This document shows positions 1-8,317 of a stretch of DNA of 64,000 nt, piece after piece; positions within the stretch are counted from its first letter, which is position 1, and each line of letters opens with the position of its first letter. Position numbers and translations under genes: made by a program. Location of the stretch: NCBI RefSeq assembly GCF_013408795.1, contig NZ_JACCCC010000001.1, positions 372,001-436,000 of the forward strand. Direction: 5' to 3'. Below the pieces are notes generated by a model. The model did no database searches, was not told the origin of the DNA, and saw only the letters and a program-made list of their open reading frames with translations. Origin of the DNA: Spinactinospora alkalitolerans. Its GTDB lineage: Bacteria; Actinomycetota; Actinomycetes; Streptosporangiales; Streptosporangiaceae.

Positions 1-37
1 CGCCGAAGGTCCTTTCGCGTCAGCGGCGCAGAGGTTG

Positions 38-400
38 ATGAGCACGAACGCGAAGTCCAACACGCAGACCCGCGTCGAGGGGGACGTCACCGTGGTGACG
101 CCCACGGGTGAACTCGACGCCATCACCTCCCCCGAGCTGGCGGAGACGCTGGAGGCGATCCTCGGCGCGAGCGATCCCTGCCGCGGCGTGGTGATCGACT
201 TCTCCGGCGTGGACTTCTGCGACTCCAGGTGCATCGGTGTCCTCGTCGCCGCCTACCGCCAGGCCCGCGATCGCGGCATCGGCCTGGCGGTCGCATCCCC
301 CCAGCGCACGGTGCACCGCCTCTTTACGATCGCCGGAATCGATCAGGTGATCACCATCGATGACGACCTTCAGCGTGCGATGAAGCTGGTGTTGGCCTGA
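38..400 (+). CDS. STAS-domain anti-sigma factor antagonist
   Basis: This protein of about 121 residues is a single STAS domain. It has the N-terminal strand VTVVTPTGELD and, near residue 60, the helix-start motif DFCDSRCIGVL, where the serine is the usual phosphoacceptor in SpoIIAA/BldG-type proteins. Such proteins bind HATPase anti-sigma kinases in the cytoplasm and release sigma factors. The ATG at 38 lies just after AGAGG; no in-frame stop precedes it inside the window, so an upstream start cannot be excluded. The final 22 codons are repeated as a 69-bp direct duplication downstream of the stop. The partner kinase is not adjacent. The family call is firm; the pathway is unknown. Confidence 0.88.
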   Translation: MSTNAKSNTQTRVEGDVTVVTPTGELDAITSPELAETLEAILGASDPCRGVVIDFSGVDFCDSRCIGVLVAAYRQARDRGIGLAVASPQRTVHRLFTIAGIDQVITIDDDLQRAMKLVLA

Positions 401-418
401 GTCTCCGGTGAACGCGGG

Positions 419-487
419 CGCCGGAATCGATCAGGTGATCACCATCGACGACGACCTTCAGCGTGCGATGAAGCCGGTGTTGGCCTG
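419..487 (+). repeat. Partial direct duplication of the STAS gene 3' end
   Basis: Positions 419-487 repeat 331-399 with two mismatches over 69 bp. The copy begins inside the codons for AGIDQVITIDDD and ends at the last codons of the gene, but lacks its own start. The two copies are offset by 88 bp. It looks like a recent slippage or recombination remnant downstream of the intact gene and is not predicted to be translated. Confidence 0.9.
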
Positions 488-547
488 GTGTTCTGAGTCG
501 TCGATCCGGTGAATACTCCTGTGCCGGGGGAGGGCGCCTGGCCGGGT

Positions 548-1006
548 TCACTTCGCGGGGCGGGCGGGGGCGACCGCCAGGTTCTCGCGCAGCCGCCGCA
601 GCATGCCGGTGAACTCCCGGCGCTCCTGCTCGCCGAGGCCGTGCAGCGCGCGGTCGGCGAGGCGCCGCATCTCGTCGTTGAGGGTGTCGCGCAGGCCCTC
701 GCCGCGTTCGGTCAGGTGGACGCGGACGAGCCGGGCGTCGGTGGGGTGCGGCCTGCGCTCGACCAGGCCGGCCGATGCCATGCGGGTGGCCGTTCGGGTC
801 ACGGTGGGGGTCGCCAGGCCGAGGCGCCGGGCGATCTCACCGGGCGTCAGGCCGTCCTCCCGCCACAGGCACATGAGGACGAACTGCTGCCCCTCGCGCA
901 CGCCGTGCCGCCTGAACGTCTCCTCGGCCGCCTGCGTCATCGCCCGCTTGGCCTCCCAGAACGCGGGCAGGAACTCGCCCTCCCACGGCTGGATCCACTC
1001 CAGCAT
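548..1006 (-). CDS. MarR-family transcriptional regulator
   Basis: This 152-residue winged-helix protein has the MarR arrangement: an N-terminal dimer helix, the HTH LTPGEIARRLGLATPTVTRT, and a wing with the basic signature TDARLVRVHLTERG. The ATG at 1006 is preceded by a strong GGGAGGGAG site, so I prefer it to longer in-frame extensions. It is divergent from the arylamine N-acetyltransferase at 1155. The gap between them holds two copies of a TTAG-type half-palindrome. A role as local repressor of the acetyltransferase, and probably of itself, is an inference from this layout; the ligand is unknown, possibly an aromatic amine or phenolic compound. Confidence 0.88.
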   Translation of the reverse strand: MLEWIQPWEGEFLPAFWEAKRAMTQAAEETFRRHGVREGQQFVLMCLWREDGLTPGEIARRLGLATPTVTRTATRMASAGLVERRPHPTDARLVRVHLTERGEGLRDTLNDEMRRLADRALHGLGEQERREFTGMLRRLRENLAVAPARPAK

Positions 1007-1077
1007 CCCGCTCCCTCCCCGCACGCTCGCGGTCCGGCGCACCGCACACGGCCCACCGGGCGCTTGACGGTCAATCA

Positions 1078-1121
1078 TTAGCCGACTAACGTTCTTCCGC
1101 ACACACCATTGCCCGGCTAAC
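1078..1121. promoter_or_regulatory. Paired candidate MarR operators
   Basis: TTAGCCGACTAAC (1078-1090) and TTGCCCGGCTAAC (1109-1121) are two related imperfect palindromes 31 bp apart, about three helical turns. They lie between the divergent MarR and N-acetyltransferase genes. Size, symmetry and position fit MarR operators; binding has not been shown. Confidence 0.6.
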
Positions 1122-1154
1122 GATATCCGTTCGGCCGGTACCGAGGAGACGGAC

Positions 1155-2015
1155 ATGACGACGAACGCCATATCGGAACGCGATGCGGTCGACCCCGCCC
1201 GCTGCTGGAACGGGGCACTGCTGGACCTGGACGCCTACCTGGCCCGCATCGGCCATGCGGGCTCCCTCGCGCCGACCCCGGAGACGCTGCGTGCCCTGCA
1301 CCGCGCCCACGTCGCCGCGATCCCGTTCGAGAACCTGGACATCGCGCTGGGCCGCCCCGTCGCGGTCGACCTGGAGAGCATCCAGGACAAGCTGGTGCGC
1401 CGACCGCGCGGCGGCTACTGCTACGAACAGAACCTGCTGCTCGCCGCGGTGCTCGAACGGCTGGGCTACAGCGTCACGGGGCTGGCCGCCCGGATCCGCA
1501 TGGGCTCCGACCGGCTCCGGCCGACCACGCACGCGCTGCTGATGGCCGAGGCCAGGGACGGCGCGTGGCTGGCCGACGTCGGGTTCGGGGGCGAGGGGCT
1601 GCTGGAGCCGATCGCGCTCAGTGACGGCGGCGAGGCCCGCCAGGGCGACTGGCGGTTCCGCCTGGACCGCACCGCAGCGGAGGAATGGGTGCTGCGCTCA
1701 CTGCACGCCGACGGCTGGTTCGACCTGCACGCGTTCACGCTCGCCCCGTGGTACTCCGTGGACTACGCGGTCGTCAACCACTACACCTCCACCCACCCGC
1801 GCTCCCCGTTCGTCGGCCGGATCGCGGTGCAGCGGACCGGGGCCGACGCGCGGCACACGCTCACGGGGACCGAGTTGACGACGGCGCACCCGGACGGCCG
1901 CAGCGAGTCGCGGAACCTCGCGGCGGAGGCGCTTCCGGAGACGCTGCGCGACGTATTCGGGATCTCCCTCGATGCCGACGACGAGGCCGCGCTGGTGCGG
2001 CGGGCACGGAGGTGA
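1155..2015 (+). CDS. Arylamine N-acetyltransferase
   Basis: This 286-residue cytoplasmic enzyme belongs to the NAT family, which moves an acetyl group from acetyl-CoA to arylamines or hydrazines. The triad is visible: Cys89 in RPRGGYCYEQN, His126 in TTHALLM and Asp141 in LADVGFGG. Length is typical of bacterial NATs. GAGGAG at 1143-1148 sets the ATG at 1155. It is divergent from a MarR gene with two candidate operators between them, which suggests substrate-inducible expression. In actinomycetes some NAT homologues act as amide synthases in ansamycin pathways, but no polyketide genes are nearby, so a detoxification role is more likely. Confidence 0.92.
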   Translation: MTTNAISERDAVDPARCWNGALLDLDAYLARIGHAGSLAPTPETLRALHRAHVAAIPFENLDIALGRPVAVDLESIQDKLVRRPRGGYCYEQNLLLAAVLERLGYSVTGLAARIRMGSDRLRPTTHALLMAEARDGAWLADVGFGGEGLLEPIALSDGGEARQGDWRFRLDRTAAEEWVLRSLHADGWFDLHAFTLAPWYSVDYAVVNHYTSTHPRSPFVGRIAVQRTGADARHTLTGTELTTAHPDGRSESRNLAAEALPETLRDVFGISLDADDEAALVRRARR

Positions 2016-2057
2016 CCCCTCCGGCCACGGGACGCGGCCGGACCGGCGCCCGCGGCC

Positions 2058-3011
2058 TCACACCTTGAAGTGCAACCGGACCAGCGACCCCTCGCTGCTG
2101 CCGCGGACCTCCATGAAGTCGCAGACCTGGCGGGTGATCCACAGTCCGTAGCCGCGCACGCTCAGGGCGGTGGTCGGATAGTAGCCGCTGAGCGGATCGG
2201 CGAGGTCGCCGCCCTCGTCGAAGACGTCACAGACGACCCGGTCGGCCAGCCGCCACAACGAGACGGTGCCCTTGCCGGCCCCGTGCTCCAGGACATTGGC
2301 CGCCATCTCGTTCACGGCGACCACGAGGTCGCTGAGGCGCTCCTTCGGCAGGCCGGTCGCCGCGGCCAGGCCGACGGCCTCCTCGCGCAGAGCGGGCAGG
2401 TCCGCGACGATCTCCATCGTCCGCACGTGGCCGCTGGGCGGGGGCAGCGGCTCGGCGGCGTCCCCCGCGCTGTAGGCGACCGGGTCGCGGTAGCCGTGGC
2501 TGCGCCGGAAGGCCCCTCCGGCGATCACCGCCCGGTGGGTGTGCCACACCGCCTCCTGGACCGACGACGGGAGCGCGTGGGCGTCGTGCACGCACAGCAG
2601 CCGCATCCGCATCTCGGCCAGCGCGGCGTCCAACACCGAGTCCAGCCGGTGCCACTCGCGCAGCTCCAAGGAGTTCTCCACCGGCAGCACCGGCTGGCCG
2701 ATGACCGTGATCCGGCGGTCGCCGTGCAGCAGGGTGAGGCGGTGCAGCGCGGCGAGGGTGCGTCCGGGCGCCTCGTACCAGAGCGCGTGCGCGGTGAAGT
2801 CCACCGCGTCGCGCTCCCGCGGGGCGAGGGCGCCCCGGACCGCGGCCTCGTGCCGCGGATGCAGCGCCACCACGACGTGGTCGCCCGCGGCAACGCCCTC
2901 CCGCAGCCGCGGCACGACGGAGTCGCGCAGCTCGGCGGCAGAGTGGAAGAGCACCCCGTGGTGCTCGAAGCACTCGACCCCGGTGCTCTCGGGCTCTGCG
3001 TATGACGTCAT
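2058..3011 (-). CDS. MEDS sensor domain plus HATPase anti-sigma regulator
   Basis: This 317-residue two-domain protein has an N-terminal MEDS-type sensory domain (about residues 10-180, with LFHSAAELRDSVVPRLREG). A C-terminal HATPase_c_2 domain follows (about 195-317), with the N-box LVVAVNEMAANVLEHG and G-box VRGYGLWITRQVCD. Proteins of this class are serine kinases or anti-sigma factors that bind STAS antagonists. It is convergent with the NAT gene and separated by 42 bp. No sigma factor is adjacent; the STAS protein at 38-400 is a possible but untested partner. The domain call is firm. Confidence 0.85.
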   Translation of the reverse strand: MTSYAEPESTGVECFEHHGVLFHSAAELRDSVVPRLREGVAAGDHVVVALHPRHEAAVRGALAPRERDAVDFTAHALWYEAPGRTLAALHRLTLLHGDRRITVIGQPVLPVENSLELREWHRLDSVLDAALAEMRMRLLCVHDAHALPSSVQEAVWHTHRAVIAGGAFRRSHGYRDPVAYSAGDAAEPLPPPSGHVRTMEIVADLPALREEAVGLAAATGLPKERLSDLVVAVNEMAANVLEHGAGKGTVSLWRLADRVVCDVFDEGGDLADPLSGYYPTTALSVRGYGLWITRQVCDFMEVRGSSEGSLVRLHFKV

Positions 3012-3082
3012 GACATCACCCCGGCGTCCGTCCTCACGGCCAGGAATGACTCCTTATGTAGCGGTATGCCGTTGTACGCGGA

Positions 3083-4330
3083 CTAGTGTGCATCATCACC
3101 CACGGCGAGGGGGAGGTCACCCTCCTGCGGAAGTGCGCGGGTGTAGACCTGAACGGTCTCGGTGGCGACGCGCTGCCAGGTGAACCGGGACTCCGCGCGG
3201 TCGGCGCCGGCGATGCTGAAGGCGGTGCGCGAGGTGGCGTCGGAGGCCAGGTGGCGCAGCGCGCGGCCCAGGCCTTCGGGGCGGGCCGAACGCAGCAGCA
3301 TGCCGGTCGTGCCGTCCAGCACGGCGCCGGTGATGCCGCCCACGGCCTTGGCCACCACCGGCAGCCCGCACGCCATGGCCTCCAGCACGGCACCGCCGTA
3401 GGGGTCGTAGGCCGCGGCCGAGATGTAGACGTCGGCCGAACGCAGCAGGCGCGGCAGCTCCTTGCGGTCGACCGCGCCCAGCAGGGTCACGCGGTCGTCG
3501 ACGCCGGCCTCCTTGGCCCGCTGCTGCAGGCGCCGGGCGTCGGCGTCGATCGCGAGCTCGTCGGCGGCGGGGCCGCCCGCGATCACCAGCTCGGCCTCCG
3601 GCACCCGCGCCATCGTGTCGATCAGCACGTGGGCCCCGCCGCCGGCGCCCAGTCCGGTGACGGAGACGATCCGGGGGCGCTCATCGCGGCGGCCCTGCCA
3701 CGGACCGGCGGTCACGCCGCCCTCCACGCTGAAGTGGTCGGTGTCCACGCCGTAGGGCACCACGCTGACGCGGGAGCGCGGCAGGCCCATCCGCGCCAGC
3801 TCGAACCGCTGGTCGGCGGAGTTCACCACGACGGCGGTGGCGCGGCCGGCGATCGCGGCCTCCATCCGCACGCGGTCGGCCTGCTCCGGCAGGCCCGCGC
3901 GCTGCTCGGCCACGTTGAGCGAGTGGAAGGTCTGCACCACGGGCAGTCCGTCGTCCAGCCCCGGGGCCTTGCGGACCGCCGACAGCGAGGCCAGGCCGCT
4001 GGTCCAGCCGAAGGCGTGGACGACGTCGGGCCCGTCCTCCTCAAGAGCGGTCGCGAGCCCGGTCGCGAAGGCGCCGGTGTGCTCCGCGGTCTCGCTCTCC
4101 GCCAGCGGGCGGTCCGGGCCGGCGCTCAGGTGGGCGACGGTGACGCCGCGCCCCATGCGCGAACGCTCGGGCGACTCCGGGTCGCTGCGGCGGGAGTAGA
4201 CGGTGACGCGGTGACCGAGCTTGGCGAGGTGCCGGGCGAGGGTGGCGATGTGGACGCTGTCTCCGCAGGTGGGCTCACCCTTGTGCGCGGGGAGCGGATT
4301 GGCGTGCTCGGAAACCAGGGCAATCTTCAC
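3083..4330 (-). CDS. GT4-family glycosyltransferase
   Basis: This 415-residue GT-B glycosyltransferase has an N-terminal acceptor domain beginning VKIALVSEHANPL, with the glycine/histidine loop GEPTCGDSVHIATLARHLA. Its C-terminal nucleotide-sugar domain carries the E-x7-E region as DPYGGAVLEAMACGLPVVA, with Asp in the first acidic position. The GTG start at 4330 follows AGAGGAG and matches where homology begins; a much longer upstream open frame lacks coding character. It is divergent from the SDR-like gene at 4769. Donor and acceptor are not predictable from sequence; cell-envelope glycolipid or exported glycan synthesis is the usual setting. Confidence 0.9.
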   Translation of the reverse strand: MKIALVSEHANPLPAHKGEPTCGDSVHIATLARHLAKLGHRVTVYSRRSDPESPERSRMGRGVTVAHLSAGPDRPLAESETAEHTGAFATGLATALEEDGPDVVHAFGWTSGLASLSAVRKAPGLDDGLPVVQTFHSLNVAEQRAGLPEQADRVRMEAAIAGRATAVVVNSADQRFELARMGLPRSRVSVVPYGVDTDHFSVEGGVTAGPWQGRRDERPRIVSVTGLGAGGGAHVLIDTMARVPEAELVIAGGPAADELAIDADARRLQQRAKEAGVDDRVTLLGAVDRKELPRLLRSADVYISAAAYDPYGGAVLEAMACGLPVVAKAVGGITGAVLDGTTGMLLRSARPEGLGRALRHLASDATSRTAFSIAGADRAESRFTWQRVATETVQVYTRALPQEGDLPLAVGDDAH

Positions 4331-4768
4331 GTGCGGCTCCTCTTGTTGGACGGAAGACCCGGCGAGTCCGTTGGCGCGCACCCATGGCGAAGGGCCCCAC
4401 GACGGGGCGGGAGGGCGGCATGCCGGAGAGAGCCCGGGCGGGCGAGAACTCGTGAGGGAGAAGTAGAGAGGGAGAGACGCATCAGAACCACACCTTTGGC
4501 CGTTCGGGAAACACCGAAAGCGCTCGCTGGAATGCTCTGGACCGTCAAGGGCCAGGCGCGAGCGCGCGAAGGCGAAGGTGTGTCTGCGTCTTAGACACCC
4601 AACAGCACGTATTCTGCCAGACCCGATAACGGAAAACAACGCTGCCCTGACCTGGAAAGACATGGAAAAGGTCAGGTGGAGGAGGTGGCTACTGGTTTGT
4701 CTGTGATCCTCTCGGGCACGTCTGGCCAGCGACGGCAGGGCCACCACCGCATGGACGGGAGAGCAGCG

Positions 4769-5653
4769 ATGAGCAGGCTTCCACCTCGGCGAACGCCGAT
4801 CGCGGAAGCGGTCGGCGGGCCGGGGGGCGTGCCCCCGGATCCCATTCCGGGCCACGTCGGCAGGGGACTGCTGCGGGGGAGGCGGGCCCTCGTCGTGGGC
4901 GGGTTCGGCGACTCCTCCCGGCAGGGGACGACCGTGGCCGCAGCGCTGGCCAAGGAGGGCGCGGCGGTGGCCGTCGCCGGCTCCGCGGACCGGACGGCCC
5001 CGGCCCCCGGGGCGTGGCCGCTGACCTCCCACCTCGACACCGGCGGGCGGGCGGTCGTTCCCGCGCAGGGCCCGGGCAGGCCCGGTGGGGCGCCCTCCGG
5101 CGCCCACCCGGACGGTCCCGTGCTCGCGGCGGCGCGGCTCGTCACCGGCCTGGGCGCCCGCGCGCTGCCGATCCACTGCGACCTGGCCGACGAGAGCGGA
5201 TGCCGGGGCGCGGTGGCGCACACGGCACTGGAGTTCGGGGGCGTCGACCTCCTGGTGATGTGCGGCGACGACGAGCCCGTGGGCGACGGGCTGATGGACA
5301 TCACCACCGCTCGGCTCGACCACACCTTCCGCGCCACCGTCTACAGCGCGCTGTGGCTGGTCCAGGCGGCCAGGGTCTTCATGCCGGCGGACTCGGCGGT
5401 GATCCTGACGGCGGCCGGAACCGGGCGCCCGGGATCGCCGGAGGCGATGGACCACGCGGCGGGCACGGCCGGTGTGATGAGGCTGACCCGCTCCCTCGCC
5501 GAGGAGCTGGAGAACCGCGGGATCCGGGTCAACTGCGCGGTGTCCGACGACCGGGACGACCCCCACGAGGTCGCGGCGGCCTACGTGCGCCTGGCGGGCG
5601 CCGGAACAGGCGAGGTCCTCCCCGTCCCCGAGGCCCTGCGCGCCCGGCTCTAG
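4769..5653 (+). CDS. Degenerate short-chain dehydrogenase (likely pseudoenzyme)
   Basis: This 294-residue protein has a recognisable Rossmann SDR fold: GRRALVVGGFGDSSRQGTTV for the cofactor loop, FGGVDLLVMCG for the NxxG region, and ELENRGIRVNCAV for the late strand. The catalytic residues are missing. The Ser strand reads VILTAAGTG, and the YxxxK segment reads DHAAGTAGVM with Asp and Thr in place of Tyr and Lys. The usual TGxxxGxG is altered and a Gly/Pro-rich insert (about residues 75-115) follows. GGGAGAG at 4757-4763 supports this start. It probably binds a nucleotide or a partner rather than catalysing oxidoreduction; this is an inference. Confidence 0.75.
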   Translation: MSRLPPRRTPIAEAVGGPGGVPPDPIPGHVGRGLLRGRRALVVGGFGDSSRQGTTVAAALAKEGAAVAVAGSADRTAPAPGAWPLTSHLDTGGRAVVPAQGPGRPGGAPSGAHPDGPVLAAARLVTGLGARALPIHCDLADESGCRGAVAHTALEFGGVDLLVMCGDDEPVGDGLMDITTARLDHTFRATVYSALWLVQAARVFMPADSAVILTAAGTGRPGSPEAMDHAAGTAGVMRLTRSLAEELENRGIRVNCAVSDDRDDPHEVAAAYVRLAGAGTGEVLPVPEALRARL

Positions 5654-5665
5654 CTTGGATTTCAA

Positions 5666-5810
5666 CCTCGACCCCAGGGGGTCGTGAAGGCCGGCCCCAG
5701 GAGGGATGGCGTGCGGGTGGGCGATCCCTGTAGGGGACCTTCGGCCACGCGAGAGGAACGCCCGGTCACCGCGGATCCCTCCTTCGGCTGAGCTTCAAGC
5801 CCCTTGAGGC
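5666..5810 (+). repeat. Intergenic repeat family A, copy 1
   Basis: The 5654-6135 gap has no credible gene. Its first part shares a block of about 60 bp (CCTCGACCCC...GTGCGGGTGGGCGAT) with 21082-21142. It also shares a second block (CTTCGGCCACGCGAGAGGA...GTCACCGCGGA, 5739-5774) with 16772-16808 and 33180-33216. The second block is the reverse complement of the hairpin loop seen in copies 2-4. The remainder (5811-6135) carries the PP2C leader, and I see no other element in it. Confidence 0.72.
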
Positions 5811-6135
5811 CGAGGACGGGGCGCGCCATCAGCCGGTGACCGCGGGACCGGCTTACGCTGCTTTTAGTGGTTGGAACCGCAGGATCGGCGGGGAACGTGT
5901 TCGGGCGCGCGCTGGGCGGTGGCGGCGGGGGGATGAGACTGTAGGGAACGGCGGTGCGGAGGCGGTGCGGGAACTGCGCATCGTGGCGATTTCCGTCATG
6001 ATGTACGCAGGTTTTGACCATGGTCGGCCGTCCCCCGATACGGTTACATGATCAACGCGTCTCGCCCGCCGTCCGGATGGGGCGCCGCTTGGGACTGTGC
6101 GGCAGAAATTGCCGATGAAACAGGAGGTAGGGCGC

Positions 6136-6897
6136 ATGGGTGTCGATGGTGGGGCAGTCACGGTAACGGCCCTCACGCACCGGGGCGCTGTTCGCCAGGC
6201 CAATGAGGATGCCGTGGTCGTGGGCGCGCTCACGGTCGCGGGCGCCGACATGAACGCGCCGGCGCGCTGCCTGCTCCCTCTGGCCGATCCCGTCGTCCTG
6301 GCCGTCGCCGACGGGCTGGGAGGGCATGCCGCCGGCGAGATCGCCTCCGAGCACGCCGTGCACCGGATGGCCGAAAGCGGCCCTCAGCTGAACGGTCCCG
6401 ACGCGGTCGACCTTCTGCTCAAGCACATCGACGAGGAGATCAAGGAGCACGCCGGCCAGCACGCCGAGTTCTCCGGGATGGGCACCACCGTCGCGGGCAT
6501 GCTGCTGATGGCCGAGGGCAACTACTGGTTCAACGTCGGCGACTCGCGGACCTACCGCCTGCAGGACACCCGCCTGGTCCAGCTCTCCGAGGACGACTCC
6601 CCCGCGCTGCCCCCTTCCGAGGACGGCAAGCCGGTCACCACCAACTTCATCACCCAGTCCCTGGGCGGCAGCGGCAGCACCGCGATGGTGCCGCACGTCG
6701 GCCAGGACCCCGAGCCCGGTCCCGGAGCCTGGCTCATGTGCAGCGACGGGCTCTCCGACCTCGTGGCGGTGGAGGACATGGAGCGGATCATCGCCGAGGC
6801 CGACAGCGACGAGACCGCCGTCCACAACCTCTGGCAGGCCGCGATGGACGGCTCCGGCCGCGACAACATCAGCATCCTGCTCGTTCGCCGCGGTTGA
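6136..6897 (+). CDS. PP2C-type serine/threonine protein phosphatase
   Basis: This 253-residue single-domain PPM/PP2C phosphatase keeps all metal-binding motifs: HRGAVRQANEDA, VADGLGGHAAGE, GMGTTVAG, NVGDSRTYRL, MCSDGLSDL and the terminal GRDNISILLVRR. It removes phosphate from Ser/Thr residues with Mn/Mg. The ATG at 6136 has AGGAGGT seven bases upstream and beats two earlier in-frame ATGs. There is no membrane segment, so it is cytoplasmic. It stands alone after a repeat-containing gap and ends in a strong bidirectional terminator. With STAS and HATPase genes nearby, a partner-switching role is possible but unproven. Confidence 0.93.
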   Translation: MGVDGGAVTVTALTHRGAVRQANEDAVVVGALTVAGADMNAPARCLLPLADPVVLAVADGLGGHAAGEIASEHAVHRMAESGPQLNGPDAVDLLLKHIDEEIKEHAGQHAEFSGMGTTVAGMLLMAEGNYWFNVGDSRTYRLQDTRLVQLSEDDSPALPPSEDGKPVTTNFITQSLGGSGSTAMVPHVGQDPEPGPGAWLMCSDGLSDLVAVEDMERIIAEADSDETAVHNLWQAAMDGSGRDNISILLVRRG

Positions 6898-6913
6898 ACC
6901 GCGCGGGAACCTC

Positions 6914-6953
6914 GACGGCGGCCCCCGGAGCCGGTGCTCCGGGGGCCGCCGTC
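6914..6953. terminator. Bidirectional terminator hairpin
   Basis: A perfect 17-bp stem is formed by 6914-6930 and 6937-6953 with a 6-nt loop. It lies between the convergent PP2C and CopC genes. No long T run follows, as is common in high-GC actinobacteria. Confidence 0.8.
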
Positions 6954-6973
6954 GTCTTCGGTGGCGCGTCGGT

Positions 6974-7582
6974 CTAGCCCTGGCCGCCCCGCTGGGAGCG
7001 CATGCGGACGATGAGGATGACGACCAGCGCGGCGACCGCGATGGCGGCGATCACGCCGATGATCGGGCCCATCGAGGCCATCGGGTCGGCGGGGGCCTCC
7101 TCCTCCCCGGCGGCGGGGGACTCGTTCTCGGTCGGGCTCTGCTCCGCCGTCGGCGATTCGCTCTCGACCGGGGCGGCCTCGGCCGCGACGTCCTCGGGCA
7201 GGGTGAAGGTCAGTTCCTCCTCCACCGGATGGCCGTCGGCGGAGATGATCCGGTAGCCGACGGTGTACTCGCCGGCCTCCTCCAGCGGGAGCAGGTCGGC
7301 GGAGGCCGTGTCGCCGTCGATCACCACGTCGCCGTCGACGTGGTCCTCGCCGCCGGGGCCGGTGACGACGATGCCGTTGCCGCCGTCGCCGATCTCGTTG
7401 CTGAAGGTGAGGGTGACCTCTTCGGGGACGCTGTCGAGTGTCTCGCCGTCCTCGGGCGAGGAGCCGGTGAGGACGTCGTGCGCCTGTGCGGCGGGGGCCA
7501 GGTAGATCGCGGGCAGCGTGAACGCGGCCAAGAAGGACAGCAGCGCGGCCCGGCGCCGGGCCGCGGAGGTGGTGCCGATCAT
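6974..7582 (-). CDS. CopC-domain copper-resistance membrane-anchored protein
   Basis: This 202-residue exported protein has a signal peptide ending PAAQA before HDVLTGSSPEDGETL, so the mature protein starts with the His that ligands copper in CopC. The CopC fold runs to about residue 130 and includes VGYRIISADGHPVEEELTF, which carries the second conserved His. A Glu/Ser/Pro-rich linker follows, then a C-terminal membrane helix (GVIAAIAVAALVVILIV) and a basic tail. This is the YcnJ/YobA-like anchored layout. It is cotranscribed behind a membrane protein 34 bp upstream. It probably handles copper outside the membrane. Confidence 0.9.
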   Translation of the reverse strand: MIGTTSAARRRAALLSFLAAFTLPAIYLAPAAQAHDVLTGSSPEDGETLDSVPEEVTLTFSNEIGDGGNGIVVTGPGGEDHVDGDVVIDGDTASADLLPLEEAGEYTVGYRIISADGHPVEEELTFTLPEDVAAEAAPVESESPTAEQSPTENESPAAGEEEAPADPMASMGPIIGVIAAIAVAALVVILIVRMRSQRGGQG

Positions 7583-7616
7583 GGGAGAACCCTTCGGGGT
7601 GAGATCGTTCGTCTGG

Positions 7617-8186
7617 TCAGGTCGGTGCGAGCGGACGGACGAACGGAGGGCCCCGAGTGGGGTGCGACCGCATCCCGCCGCGGTCGGACCGGGTCGGCGG
7701 CGGCGGCGCGGTCCGGCGCCGGACGGGTCCGGCGACGGCGAGGACGGGCGGTCGGACCGGTCGGGGCAGCGCGTGGCCGAGCAGCCCCAGCAGCGACCAC
7801 AGGACGCTCTCGCCGTGGCTGAGCAGCGCCGAGGCCAGCAGCGCCGCCCACAGGTGGCCGAGCAGCATGCCGGGGGAGTAGCCCGCCACGCAGTGGCCGA
7901 GGTGGGCGAGCGGCGGCGCCGGGTGCGCCGGGGCGGAGTACTCGAACAGCAGGTGCAGTCCCACCTGCGCGGAGGAGAGCACGGCGAAGATCTCGCCGAA
8001 CCCTCGCTGCGCGCGGGTGAACCCCGACAGCGCGAAGGCCATGAGAACCGCGGCGAGCAGGAAGGAACCGGGCGAGGGTTCACTGCCCGCCCACGCGGCG
8101 TGCCCGGCCCAGGCCGGCCCGGCGCACGCGACGGCCAGCACGGCCGTACGGATCAGCCACAGCGGGCCGCGACCGGGGAAGTGCAC
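7617..8186 (-). CDS. Polytopic membrane protein of the copC operon
   Basis: This protein of about 189 residues starts at GTG 8186 (VHFPGRGPLWLIRTAVLAV) and has roughly four to five hydrophobic segments. The pattern HLLFEYSAPAHPAPPLAHLGHCVAGYSPGMLLGHLW, given here only as a His-rich stretch near residues 85-125, is typical of small metal-associated membrane proteins beside copC. The C-terminus is Pro/Arg-rich. I do not recognise a named family. Being directly upstream of copC on the same strand suggests a role in copper entry, export or sensing. The start is uncertain, since longer open frames exist upstream. Confidence 0.68.
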   Translation of the reverse strand: MHFPGRGPLWLIRTAVLAVACAGPAWAGHAAWAGSEPSPGSFLLAAVLMAFALSGFTRAQRGFGEIFAVLSSAQVGLHLLFEYSAPAHPAPPLAHLGHCVAGYSPGMLLGHLWAALLASALLSHGESVLWSLLGLLGHALPRPVRPPVLAVAGPVRRRTAPPPPTRSDRGGMRSHPTRGPPFVRPLAPT

Positions 8187-8271
8187 GATTGAGAACCTAA
8201 CGCAGGGGCAGGCGGAGCGTATCCGGTCCGGCGACAGCGAACGGAGACCCCATGGCCGCCCGAACGCGAAG

Positions 8272-8303
8272 CGGCCGCCGGGGTCGGGTGACCCCGGCGG
8301 CCG
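8272..8303 (-). terminator. Terminator hairpin downstream of whiB
   Basis: A perfect 14-bp stem (8272-8285 with 8290-8303) and a GGGT loop lie 15 bp past the WhiB stop codon. It also faces the GTG start region of the membrane gene at 8186, so it isolates the two units. Confidence 0.75.
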
Positions 8304-8317
8304 AGCGTGGCCGGTCG

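Noticed and set aside
509-1081. 190-codon plus-strand frame opposite the MarR gene
   Set aside because: It is a shadow of the MarR gene, which has a clear HTH, a strong ribosome site and operators.
4331-5665. N-terminal extension of the GT4 gene to 860 residues
   Set aside because: The extra frame overlaps the SDR gene on the other strand and a low-GC promoter region. The GTG at 4330 has a good ribosome site and matches the start of the domain.
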